This document shows, in pieces, positions 1-6,304 of a stretch of DNA of 7,652 bases (within the stretch, counting starts at the first letter, position 1; every line of letters starts with the position of its first letter). The notes under the pieces are model-generated. The model made no database searches. It saw only the letters and a list, made by a program, of their open reading frames with translations, and was not told where the DNA came from. The stretch covers positions 1 through 7,652 of the forward strand of contig JAGVJW010000268.1 of assembly GCA_020050895.1 (NCBI GenBank), read 5' to 3'. Origin of the DNA: a bacterium. Its GTDB lineage: Bacteria; Bacteroidota; Ignavibacteria; Kapaibacteriales; Kapaibacteriaceae. Made by a program: the position numbers and the translations under genes.

Positions 1-294
1 ATGGATCACAAACCCAATGAATTATCCGGAGGCCAGCGTCAGCGCGTTGCCATTGCTCGCGCCCTTGTTACTCATCCCTCCATCATTCTTGCCGACGAAC
101 CGACGGGTAATCTCGATACAAAAACTGGGCAAGACATTATGGCATTGTTTATGGATTTGTGGCGCGCAGGCAATACCGTAATTCTTGTGACACACGAAGA
201 AGAGGTTGCCCAACATGCGAACAGAATCGTTCGATTGCGCGACGGTAGAATAGAGTCGGATACGGTAAACGAAATTACTAACTCTCTTCCATGA
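1..294 (+). CDS. ABC transporter ATP-binding protein, LolD/MacB type (3' part only)
   Basis: This is the C-terminal 97 residues of an ATPase that powers an export-type ABC transporter at the inner membrane. Visible motifs (numbered from base 1) are the ABC signature LSGGQ at 8-12, the Walker B segment ending in ADE at 31-33, the D-loop NLD at 37-39 and the switch histidine H65. The Walker A and Q-loop are missing, and the family is usually about 220-240 residues. The ATG at base 1 is therefore almost surely an internal Met, with the true start upstream of the window. The stretch ADEPTGNLD and the tail from VTHEEE to LRDGRI are typical of the LolD/MacB/FtsE group. The stop codon overlaps the start of the next gene (ATGA, 291-294), pairing it with the two MacB-like permeases that follow. 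Substrate cannot be told: lipoprotein release, macrolide or peptide export are all possible. Confidence 0.95.
   Translation: MDHKPNELSGGQRQRVAIARALVTHPSIILADEPTGNLDTKTGQDIMALFMDLWRAGNTVILVTHEEEVAQHANRIVRLRDGRIESDTVNEITNSLP
291..294 (+). promoter_or_regulatory. ATGA stop/start overlap (translational coupling)
   Basis: The start ATG of the first permease shares bases with the TGA of the ATPase gene. Since no ribosome site lies upstream, reinitiation by the terminating ribosome is the likely way this gene is translated, which would keep ATPase and permease amounts matched. Confidence 0.8.
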
Positions 295-1547
295 AGATCA
301 CTGAGATCGGTGAATCCGTGCGCATTGCGTTGTCCGCGCTTCGCATCAACATCCTTCGATCCGTACTCACAACTTCCGGCGTTGTTGTTGGTGTAGTCCT
401 TGTTGTTGTAATGGGATGGACCATAAAGGGGCTAGACAGTGTGTGGGAGCACACAATAGGCATTATCGGAAGGGATATGTTATACATCGATAAGTGGAGT
501 TGGTCGGGCGGACACAACTGGAGAAAACTCGAAGCTCGCAAAGACATCACGCTTAAGCAGGCGCTGCTGCTTGCCGAGCGGATGGAGAGTGCCGATCTCA
601 CTGTTCCACTTGCACGTAAATGGGGAGGGACCGTCAACTATGGAAATAAGCAGATACGATGTGGTGTGCAGGGTACTACACATGAATATGGGACTACGCC
701 TGCGGGTACAACGTCGGACGGACGTTGGTTTAATTCCATCGAAGATGCCAGCGCGGCTGATGTAGTCGTAATTGGTTACGGCATCGCACGCACCCTCTTT
801 CCTACTGGCGGCGCTATCGGAAAAATCTTAAAGGTACACGGTATTCCATTCCGGGTTATTGGAGTGGTTGAGAAGCGCGGATTCCTGTTTATGGATTTCA
901 TAGACAATCAAGTCTTTGTTCCGCTTTCATCTTTTCAAAAAGCATACGGTTTTTTCGACCGCTCTTTCTCTGTTGCAATCAAGGCAGGCAACGAGCAGCT
1001 TCTCGACATCGTGCGCGACGAAGCTGTGGGCCACATGCGAGAGATCCGGAATGTTCCACCTGGCGAGGAAGACGACTTCTCAGTGAACGAAATGGAAGCA
1101 TTCGACCAGCAAGTGTCTACAATACGCAGTGTGATTTGGATTGTGGGTATTGGCCTTACCGTTCTGGCATTCATTGTGGGTTCGATTGGCATCATGAACA
1201 TCATGTTTGTTTCCGTTACGGAGCGCACTAAGGAGATTGGAATCCGAAAAGCTATTGGAGCTCGGAAAAGATCAATACTTTTACAATTTCTTGTGGAGTC
1301 GTCTACGTTGTGTCTCATCGGAGCACTGATAGCCATGCCGATTTCTCAGTTTATTGTTGCCGCTGCCCGATCAATATTGATTGGACCCCTCGAGCAGGAT
1401 TGGGTAAGCGTAGTAAGCCCATTCATTCAAATTGATTTGCTTCTGATTGCAGTTATTGTGTCCATCGTTGTAGGTCTGCTCGCCGGCCTGATCCCTGCAC
1501 GCAGGGCGTCGGCACTCGATCCTGTTGATGCTCTGAGATTTGAATGA
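291..1547 (+). CDS. MacB/FtsX-type ABC transporter permease (first of a tandem pair)
   Basis: A 418-residue inner-membrane permease of the MacB/LolC/FtsX superfamily, close to the usual family length. It has the expected order: a cytoplasmic N-terminal stretch, TM1 at about 25-46, a large periplasmic MacB-PCD-like domain at about 47-275, then three C-terminal TM segments (about 280-305, 334-360, 382-402). Hallmarks are GIMNIM at 300-305, the cytoplasmic coupling segment ERTKEIGIRKAIGARKR at 311-327, and the closing IPARRASALDPVDALRFE at 401-418. In this family the periplasmic domain transmits ATP-driven motion across the membrane (mechanotransmission) instead of carrying substrate through a classic channel. 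The start is fixed by the ATGA overlap with the ATPase gene; no Shine-Dalgarno site precedes it, so translational coupling is likely. It is clearly paralogous to the next gene. No membrane-fusion (HlyD/MacA-like) partner lies in the window; one could lie upstream. Confidence 0.95.
   Translation: MKITEIGESVRIALSALRINILRSVLTTSGVVVGVVLVVVMGWTIKGLDSVWEHTIGIIGRDMLYIDKWSWSGGHNWRKLEARKDITLKQALLLAERMESADLTVPLARKWGGTVNYGNKQIRCGVQGTTHEYGTTPAGTTSDGRWFNSIEDASAADVVVIGYGIARTLFPTGGAIGKILKVHGIPFRVIGVVEKRGFLFMDFIDNQVFVPLSSFQKAYGFFDRSFSVAIKAGNEQLLDIVRDEAVGHMREIRNVPPGEEDDFSVNEMEAFDQQVSTIRSVIWIVGIGLTVLAFIVGSIGIMNIMFVSVTERTKEIGIRKAIGARKRSILLQFLVESSTLCLIGALIAMPISQFIVAAARSILIGPLEQDWVSVVSPFIQIDLLLIAVIVSIVVGLLAGLIPARRASALDPVDALRFE
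1544..1547 (+). promoter_or_regulatory. ATGA stop/start overlap (translational coupling)
   Basis: The second permease starts inside the stop of the first, the same arrangement as at 291-294. Two such junctions in a row support near-equal production of both permeases, as expected for subunits of one complex. Confidence 0.8.
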
Positions 1548-2791
1548 ACATCCTTGAATCCATATTGATTGCAGTGGATGCCGTACGGTCACATAAACTG
1601 CGTTCGGGTCTGACGTTGCTGAGCGTTGGAATCGGTGTATTCGCAATCATTGCATCGTCTGGGATTACCGGTACATTATCAAAAACGTTAAGTACGCAGC
1701 TCGCCGACCTCGGAGAACATTCCTTTCTCATTCAGCGGACGCCTTCGATGCAGTTCGGCGGAAATTGGCGCAAATACATGCGCAGAAAAAATATTACTCC
1801 CGATATCGCAAAGGAACTGCGAAATCGCATGACGACAACAAATCTGATATCGGTGAGCAACACCGCTCCAGGTTACGTCATTAAAGCAGGGCTGGAATCA
1901 ACGAACCCAGACGTTTCCCTGATCGGCATTGATGAATTGTACTTCAACGTTAATGCCGTTGCTATTTCTGATGGCAGAATATTTAACGAGCAGGATATAG
2001 TTCTCGGTTCACGAATGGCAATCATCGGAATTGATGTTGTGAACGCACTGTTCCCCGATGGACAGCCCCTTGGCAGACGCATCACAATCAAGAATCAGGA
2101 ATTCAACGTTGTTGGTATTCTTGAAAAGAAGGGTGGCATTCTCGGACAAAGCCAGGATAATAGAGTGTTGATTCCATTATCAGTGTTTATAACCTATTAC
2201 ACGTGGCGATGGGACACATCGGTGGACATAAGTGTTAAAGCAATTAGTCGAGATGCATTGGAGAGTAGCGTCGACGAGGCAATTGGTTATATGCGCACAC
2301 TTCGCGGCCTTAAGCCTTGGGATGAGAACGATTTTGAACTCGATACAAACGATGCTCTCACAAGTCAGTTTAGTAATCTCGGATCTGCCATCGCTGCCGT
2401 GGCATGGATTTCAGGTTTGGGAGCTCTTCTGGCTGCAGGTATAGGCATCATGAACATGATGCTGGTTACGGTTAAAGAGCGAACACGCGAAATTGGAGTT
2501 CGCAAGGCACTAGGCGCACGAAAGAGATGGATTGTAAGACAATTTCTAATAGAAAGTATTACTCTTTGTCAGTTAGGGGGCTTAACAGGCGTCATCGGCG
2601 GATTAGCAATATCGTATCTTGCCGCAGTGATTGTACGTTCGGAATCGATGCCTACGATGACATTTGTTTGGCCTTGGGAAGCTGTTATTTTTAGCGTTGC
2701 AACGTGCACTGCTATTGGCATTGGTTTTGGTTTGTATCCAGCGTGGCGTGCTGCCCAGCTTGATCCAATAGAAGCCTTACGATATGAATAA
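1544..2791 (+). CDS. MacB/FtsX-type ABC transporter permease (second of a tandem pair)
   Basis: A 415-residue permease of the same family as the preceding gene. TM1 lies at about 22-44, a periplasmic domain at about 45-278, and TM2-4 at about 282-305, 335-362 and 378-400. It carries GIMNMM at 301-306, the coupling segment ERTREIGVRKALGARKR at 312-328 and the terminal YPAWRAAQLDPIEALRYE at 398-415. The two permeases align along their whole length, including GGNWRK at 72-77 here (GGHNWRK in the first), but are far from identical, so this is an old duplication. Each keeps all the parts of a full subunit, which favours a heterodimer (like LolC/LolE) over a spare copy. The start overlaps the previous stop by ATGA (1544-1547). 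The gene ends 11 bases before the SulP gene. Substrate is unknown. Confidence 0.95.
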   Translation: MNILESILIAVDAVRSHKLRSGLTLLSVGIGVFAIIASSGITGTLSKTLSTQLADLGEHSFLIQRTPSMQFGGNWRKYMRRKNITPDIAKELRNRMTTTNLISVSNTAPGYVIKAGLESTNPDVSLIGIDELYFNVNAVAISDGRIFNEQDIVLGSRMAIIGIDVVNALFPDGQPLGRRITIKNQEFNVVGILEKKGGILGQSQDNRVLIPLSVFITYYTWRWDTSVDISVKAISRDALESSVDEAIGYMRTLRGLKPWDENDFELDTNDALTSQFSNLGSAIAAVAWISGLGALLAAGIGIMNMMLVTVKERTREIGVRKALGARKRWIVRQFLIESITLCQLGGLTGVIGGLAISYLAAVIVRSESMPTMTFVWPWEAVIFSVATCTAIGIGFGLYPAWRAAQLDPIEALRYE

Positions 2792-2802
2792 GAGCCTTAT
2801 TA

Positions 2803-4488
2803 ATGAGTTTTGAACCCAAGCTATTGTCTGTAATCCGGGAAGGTTACACCCGCGACGTATTCTTGAAAGATGTAGGGGCCGGTCTGATTGTTGGTGTCGT
2901 TGCCTTACCTCTCGCCATTGCGTTTGCTATTGCCAGTGGAGTAAAACCCGAGCAGGGTCTCATTACCGCAGTCGTGGCAGGTTTTATAATTTCTCTCCTG
3001 AGTGGAAGCCGAGTACAGATTGGCGGTCCAACGGGGGCATTTATTATACTTGTTTACAGTGTTGTCCAACAGTACGGCTATGCCGGACTTGCTCTGGCAA
3101 CATTGATGGCCGGAATTATTCTGGTTCTGCTCGGAATAGCCAGATTTGGAACAATCCTTCGCTTTATCCCATATCCGGTTACCGTTGGGTTTACAGCAGG
3201 CATTGCAGTTGTGATCGTCTCAAGTCAGTTGCGCGATGTCTTCGGGCTTACAATGAACAGCGTTCCGGCACACGTTGCCGGCCAGGTAACGGCTTATGCA
3301 GGGGCAATATCTTCGGTAAATCCTTACGCCGTTCTCATTACGCTGATCACCGTTGTAATAATGTTACTGCTGCCAAAACTGTTCTCAAAAATTCCAAGCC
3401 CCCTGATAGCATTATTGTTCACGACTTCGTTAGTACACGTTTTTTCCATTCCTGTAGCTACCATTGGCACTAGATTTGGTACGGTGCCTAGTGGGATTCC
3501 CACGCTCTCATTACCTTCAATTGACTGGTCTGCATTTTCCTCGCTGATCTCGCCTGCCGTTTCCATTGCACTGCTCGCAGGAATCGAAAGCTTACTCTCG
3601 GCCGTTGTTGCAGATGGGATGACTGGACGAAAGCACCGGTCAAATATGGAGCTCATTGCACAGGGTGTGGCAAACATTGTTACGCCATTCTTTGGAGGTA
3701 TCCCTGCAACCGGCGCAATTGCACGAACTGCAACGAATATCAAGAGCGGAGGCAAAACACCCATTGCTGGTATTGTTCATGCAATAACGCTCCTAATCAT
3801 TTTGGTTGTGGCCGGACGTTGGGCAGTACTAATTCCAATGCCTACTCTGGCTGGAATTCTTCTGGTTGTGGCATACAACATGAGTGAAATGCATTTGTTT
3901 GCCAACATTGCCAGAAGTTCGAAGAGCGAGGCAATCGTACTGCTTACAACCTTCTTTCTAACGGTTTTGGCAGACCTCACTGTAGCCATACAGGTCGGTG
4001 TAGTTCTCGCAGCGTTTCTGTTTATGAAACGTATGGCCGATGTGGCACAGGTTCGCGCCTTAACAAATCTTACCGAAGACGAAGCTGAGGTAACAGTTGA
4101 TGCTGATGAATACGAGGCAATCCGCAGCGCTCCCAAAGGTGTGGAGATTTTTGAAGTTGACGGACCATTCTTTTTCGGGGCCGCACAAAAATTCAAGTCT
4201 GCTCTCTCTGACATCCAACGCAAACCACGAGTCCTTATTCTGCGAATGCGACACGTGTTGGCATTGGATTCTACAGGCTTACGAGTTCTGGAGGAAATGC
4301 AAACCGATGCAGAGCATGGCAGGGGGCCAGTACTTGTTTTATCAGCAATACACACACAGCCCGTTGTAATACTCGAACGATCAGGTTTTCTAAAGAGATT
4401 GGGCTCAGAGAACGTCGCCGCCGACCTTGTTGACGCCATTGAACGGGCCCGCGCAATTGTTGGCCCCATCACCGATGCGAAGCCTTGA
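2803..4488 (+). CDS. SulP-family anion transporter with C-terminal STAS domain
   Basis: A 561-residue inner-membrane secondary transporter of the SulP/SLC26 family, a normal full length. Residues about 22-410 hold the multi-span transport domain. The family's TM1 region is clear (VGVVALPLAIAFAIASG, 30-46), followed by GSRVQIGGPTGAF at 68-80. Another conserved block runs from GIESLLSAVVADGMTG (260-275) to GGIPATGAIARTATN (298-312). A STAS domain occupies about 445-550, with the DSTG loop at 489-492 where STAS proteins are often phosphorylated or bind partners. SulP members carry sulfate, bicarbonate or C4-dicarboxylates, usually coupled to Na+ or H+; the substrate cannot be assigned from sequence alone, and no sulfur-assimilation or carbonic anhydrase gene is next to it. 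The ATG at 2803 has only a weak AAGAG upstream. The 11-base gap suggests transcription with the ABC genes. Residues 421-440, linking the two domains, are acidic. Confidence 0.95.
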   Translation: MSFEPKLLSVIREGYTRDVFLKDVGAGLIVGVVALPLAIAFAIASGVKPEQGLITAVVAGFIISLLSGSRVQIGGPTGAFIILVYSVVQQYGYAGLALATLMAGIILVLLGIARFGTILRFIPYPVTVGFTAGIAVVIVSSQLRDVFGLTMNSVPAHVAGQVTAYAGAISSVNPYAVLITLITVVIMLLLPKLFSKIPSPLIALLFTTSLVHVFSIPVATIGTRFGTVPSGIPTLSLPSIDWSAFSSLISPAVSIALLAGIESLLSAVVADGMTGRKHRSNMELIAQGVANIVTPFFGGIPATGAIARTATNIKSGGKTPIAGIVHAITLLIILVVAGRWAVLIPMPTLAGILLVVAYNMSEMHLFANIARSSKSEAIVLLTTFFLTVLADLTVAIQVGVVLAAFLFMKRMADVAQVRALTNLTEDEAEVTVDADEYEAIRSAPKGVEIFEVDGPFFFGAAQKFKSALSDIQRKPRVLILRMRHVLALDSTGLRVLEEMQTDAEHGRGPVLVLSAIHTQPVVILERSGFLKRLGSENVAADLVDAIERARAIVGPITDAKP

Positions 4489-4573
4489 GCTCCGATCTTT
4501 TGTCCGATACTACTATTATTGCTTAAAGCATTCGTCCAAAAGTTTCACTCCTTCCACATCAACGGAGGTCGAA
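4489..4573 (+). other. Intergenic spacer with imperfect inverted repeat
   Basis: This 85-base gap follows the SulP stop. CTTTTG at 4497-4502 is the exact reverse complement of CAAAAG at 4537-4542, and the inner CGA (4505-4507) can pair with TCG (4532-4534) after a 2x2 mismatch. A short palindrome TGCTTAAAGCA lies in the loop near 4520-4530. The stem is AT-rich with no run of T after it, so it would be a poor intrinsic terminator. TCCGAT also occurs twice (4491-4496, 4503-4508). The gap plausibly holds the end of the upstream transcript and a promoter for the lipoprotein gene, but I cannot pick out convincing -35/-10 boxes. Confidence 0.25.
4564..4568 (+). promoter_or_regulatory. Strong Shine-Dalgarno site (GGAGG)
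   Basis: GGAGG sits 5 bases before the ATG at 4574. It decides the start of the lipoprotein gene: the same frame is open back to an ATG at 4427 inside the SulP gene, but a start there would put a charged and aromatic non-signal stretch ahead of the signal peptide. It is the only strong Shine-Dalgarno site in front of any gene in this window. Confidence 0.75.
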
Positions 4574-5089
4574 ATGTTGGGATCGTTAGTATTAGAAACT
4601 CGATACCTGCTCATATGCTTAGTGCTCGCTCTTACAACAGTCTCACTGACGGTATCGTGTAATAACCATGAGAAGGTGGAAACACCTGTCGACTCTTCTA
4701 GGCAGGATGAAGAAGTAATTAGGAAGCTCTCCTATGAGTGGATAGTAGCAGCTAATGAAAAAAATACTGTGTGGTTCGATAGCGTTCTTGCCGACGAATA
4801 CCAGATGATCCATTCAAAGGGAACTATCCATACCAAGGAACAGGAAATTCAGGAAGTAAAATCCGACACAAGTCAGACAGATTTCGACCGTCTGAATAAT
4901 TTGACAATTCATATGTATGGCACTGCTGCAGTTGTAACCTCAGAAGAACATTTGAAGGGAGTTTCGGGGAATGTGCCCTTCGATTTAAAGTACTTCTATA
5001 CAGATGTATATATCAAACGCGATGGAAGATGGCGTGTTGTGATTACTCAGGCAACGCGTTTGCCGGATAGTGAAGACGCTACGATGTGA
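4574..5089 (+). CDS. Putative lipoprotein with DUF4440/NTF2-like domain
   Basis: From the ATG at 4574 this encodes 171 residues. Residues 1-28 look like a lipoprotein signal peptide: Arg at 10, a hydrophobic core LLICLVLALTTVSL at 12-25, then TVSC with the candidate lipidated Cys at 29. The box is looser than the classic L-A-G-C, so lipidation is likely but not certain. A polar linker (about 30-45) leads to a domain at about 46-163 that fits the DUF4440/SnoaL-like (NTF2) fold. It starts with a helix (EEVIRKLSYEWIVAANEKN, 46-64) and the pattern LADEYQMIHSKGTIHTKEQ (72-90), and ends with the strand pattern TDVYIKRDGRWRVVITQATR (143-162). Such domains form cone-shaped pockets that may bind small ligands or act as enzymes; function here is unknown. 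It is probably exposed in the periplasm or on a membrane. The strong ribosome site and flanking gaps suggest its own expression unit. Confidence 0.8.
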   Translation: MLGSLVLETRYLLICLVLALTTVSLTVSCNNHEKVETPVDSSRQDEEVIRKLSYEWIVAANEKNTVWFDSVLADEYQMIHSKGTIHTKEQEIQEVKSDTSQTDFDRLNNLTIHMYGTAAVVTSEEHLKGVSGNVPFDLKYFYTDVYIKRDGRWRVVITQATRLPDSEDATM

Positions 5090-5090
5090 G

Positions 5091-5120
5091 TCGACGTTTG
5101 GCCAATTTGTTGGCGTTCGA
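5091..5120 (+). terminator. Weak hairpin after the lipoprotein gene
   Basis: GCCAA (5101-5105) pairs perfectly with TTGGC (5110-5114) over a TTTG loop. The outer TCGA (5091-5094) can pair with TCGA (5117-5120) after an asymmetric internal loop. The structure begins two bases past the stop codon, a usual place for a terminator, but no T-run follows directly, so intrinsic termination would be weak. It could instead be a 3' end stabiliser or chance. Confidence 0.25.
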
Positions 5121-5167
5121 GGGTTCATTTCTCAATCATTCGTACCCGCTGCCGATCTACCCTGAAA

Positions 5168-5194
5168 TTGGATAGTTTTTCTTTAATGTATTAC
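5168..5194 (+). promoter_or_regulatory. Possible promoter before the DUF2652 gene
   Basis: The 122-base gap before the gene at 5212 turns AT-rich near its end. TTGGAT at 5168-5173 and TATTAC at 5189-5194 resemble sigma-70 -35 and -10 boxes, but the 15-base spacing is short. A Bacteroidota-like box (TATTTTCG, 5199-5206, one mismatch from TAnnTTTG) lies so close to the ATG that it would give an almost leaderless transcript. Neither is convincing alone. Confidence 0.2.
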
Positions 5195-5211
5195 CTGCTA
5201 TTTTCGGCACT

Positions 5212-6273
5212 ATGGTTTCTAAAGGGTACTTTGTTGTTGCAGATATATCAGGCTATACTGCGTTCCTGACGCAGTCTGAGCTTGACCATGCAGAAGTTGT
5301 TCTCGATATTCTAATCAAGGCACAGGTAGAGCAATTCTACGATCCGTTTGTTGTGAATAGTTTTCGTGGTGACGGAATACTTGCCTACGTTCTCGACAAT
5401 AGTGGTACATACGGATTAGAATTCTTGCACAGACTTAATGATGTTTATTATAACTTCACTATTCAACGCGAGACAATGTATCGCAACAGCACTTGTCCGT
5501 GCCTGGCCTGCCAGAATATTCCTTCGCTTGATCTGAAATTTTTCGTTCATCACGGCAATTTCATGCTTCAGAAAATCGGTGATCGGGAGGAAATGCTGGG
5601 TCCCGATGTGATTGTTGTACATCGAATGATGAAGAATCACGTCAAGGAACAGACTGGAGTCGAAGCCTACACGCTCCTAACAGATACTGCATTGGATGCT
5701 CTGGGACTGGAAAGTCTCCGCCCCAACCTGATTCCCTATCAGGACGAATACGAGCACATCGGTAAGATTAATATGTATGTTTATGATTTGATGCAAGAGT
5801 ACAACAGCCAGCGCGAACGGCGGCGTATTGAAGTAACCTCTGATATAGCTCAGTTTACATTAGAATTAACTCTTCCTGTCCCTCCAATCACGGCGTGGAA
5901 ATTCCTGATGGATCCTTCGAAACGAAAGGAATTCTTACGTATTGAATCCCACTTTCCTCCTGAAGAATATTTGAATCATATTCATGTTCATGATTGGAGC
6001 TTGAGTTCACTCAATTGGAATTCAGTTATCGATGCAATCGTTGATTGGCAGGCGGGACACTTTCTAACGACAGAAGGTGTCGGTTATGATGAAACAAGAT
6101 ACCGCACCACATATCTGACTGAATCAGCAGGCGAAGGATGCAGGCTGGTATTGTTACTGCATATTATGTCGGACAAAGCTGATAAAGTGATTGCGAAATA
6201 CGAAGCCGGTTTATCCGAAACTATTGATTCGATACGCGTTGCAGTCTCCACCAGTGCTGCAGAGGTCAGCTAG
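5212..6273 (+). CDS. DUF2652 protein: cyclase-like domain plus SRPBCC-like domain
   Basis: A 353-residue predicted cytoplasmic protein without signal peptide or membrane spans. Residues about 5-195 match DUF2652, which resembles the class III adenylate/guanylate cyclase fold. YFVVADISGYTAFL (6-19) mirrors the first metal-site strand (D11) and FRGDGILAYV (51-60) the second (D54). FFVHHG (110-115) corresponds to the cyclase strand usually read as GIHxG. Next comes GPDVIVVHRMMKN (130-142), where active cyclases carry an Asn and an Arg; by my hand alignment these are Val and Met, so activity is doubtful. CPCLAC (95-100) gives a CxCxxC cluster. Residues about 211-345 look like an SRPBCC (START-like) ligand-binding domain, beginning with the strand FTLELTLPVPPITAWKFLMD (215-234). 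The start is the first ATG after an in-frame stop at 5173; no Shine-Dalgarno site is visible. mgtE follows after 31 bases. Substrate and role are unknown. Confidence 0.85.
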   Translation: MVSKGYFVVADISGYTAFLTQSELDHAEVVLDILIKAQVEQFYDPFVVNSFRGDGILAYVLDNSGTYGLEFLHRLNDVYYNFTIQRETMYRNSTCPCLACQNIPSLDLKFFVHHGNFMLQKIGDREEMLGPDVIVVHRMMKNHVKEQTGVEAYTLLTDTALDALGLESLRPNLIPYQDEYEHIGKINMYVYDLMQEYNSQRERRRIEVTSDIAQFTLELTLPVPPITAWKFLMDPSKRKEFLRIESHFPPEEYLNHIHVHDWSLSSLNWNSVIDAIVDWQAGHFLTTEGVGYDETRYRTTYLTESAGEGCRLVLLLHIMSDKADKVIAKYEAGLSETIDSIRVAVSTSAAEVS

Positions 6274-6304
6274 CTTCTAACGCGTCCTTGCGTACATTCG
6301 CCCC

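Noticed and set aside
1..3. ATG at base 1 as the true start of the ATPase gene
   Set aside because: The protein would lack Walker A and the Q-loop. The following residues match the interior of LolD-type ATPases just before the signature motif, so the gene is cut by the window edge.
3777..4472. Long open frame on the minus strand (231 codons) inside the SulP gene
   Set aside because: It is wholly antisense to a gene with strong family motifs. Its translation is rich in Ser, Arg and Thr with no recognisable domain, as expected for a shadow of the real frame.
4427..4573. Upstream extension of the lipoprotein frame to an ATG at 4427
   Set aside because: It would overlap the SulP gene by 62 bases and put 49 non-signal residues before the signal peptide. 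The GGAGG before 4574 gives a clear internal start.
5090..5211. Small gene or RNA gene in the 122-base gap
   Set aside because: I found no convincing start, ribosome site or conserved RNA pattern there, only the weak hairpin and possible promoter listed as features.
6274..6304. M-box (Mg2+) riboswitch before mgtE
   Set aside because: Only 31 bases separate the genes, far too few for an M-box, and no structured element is visible.
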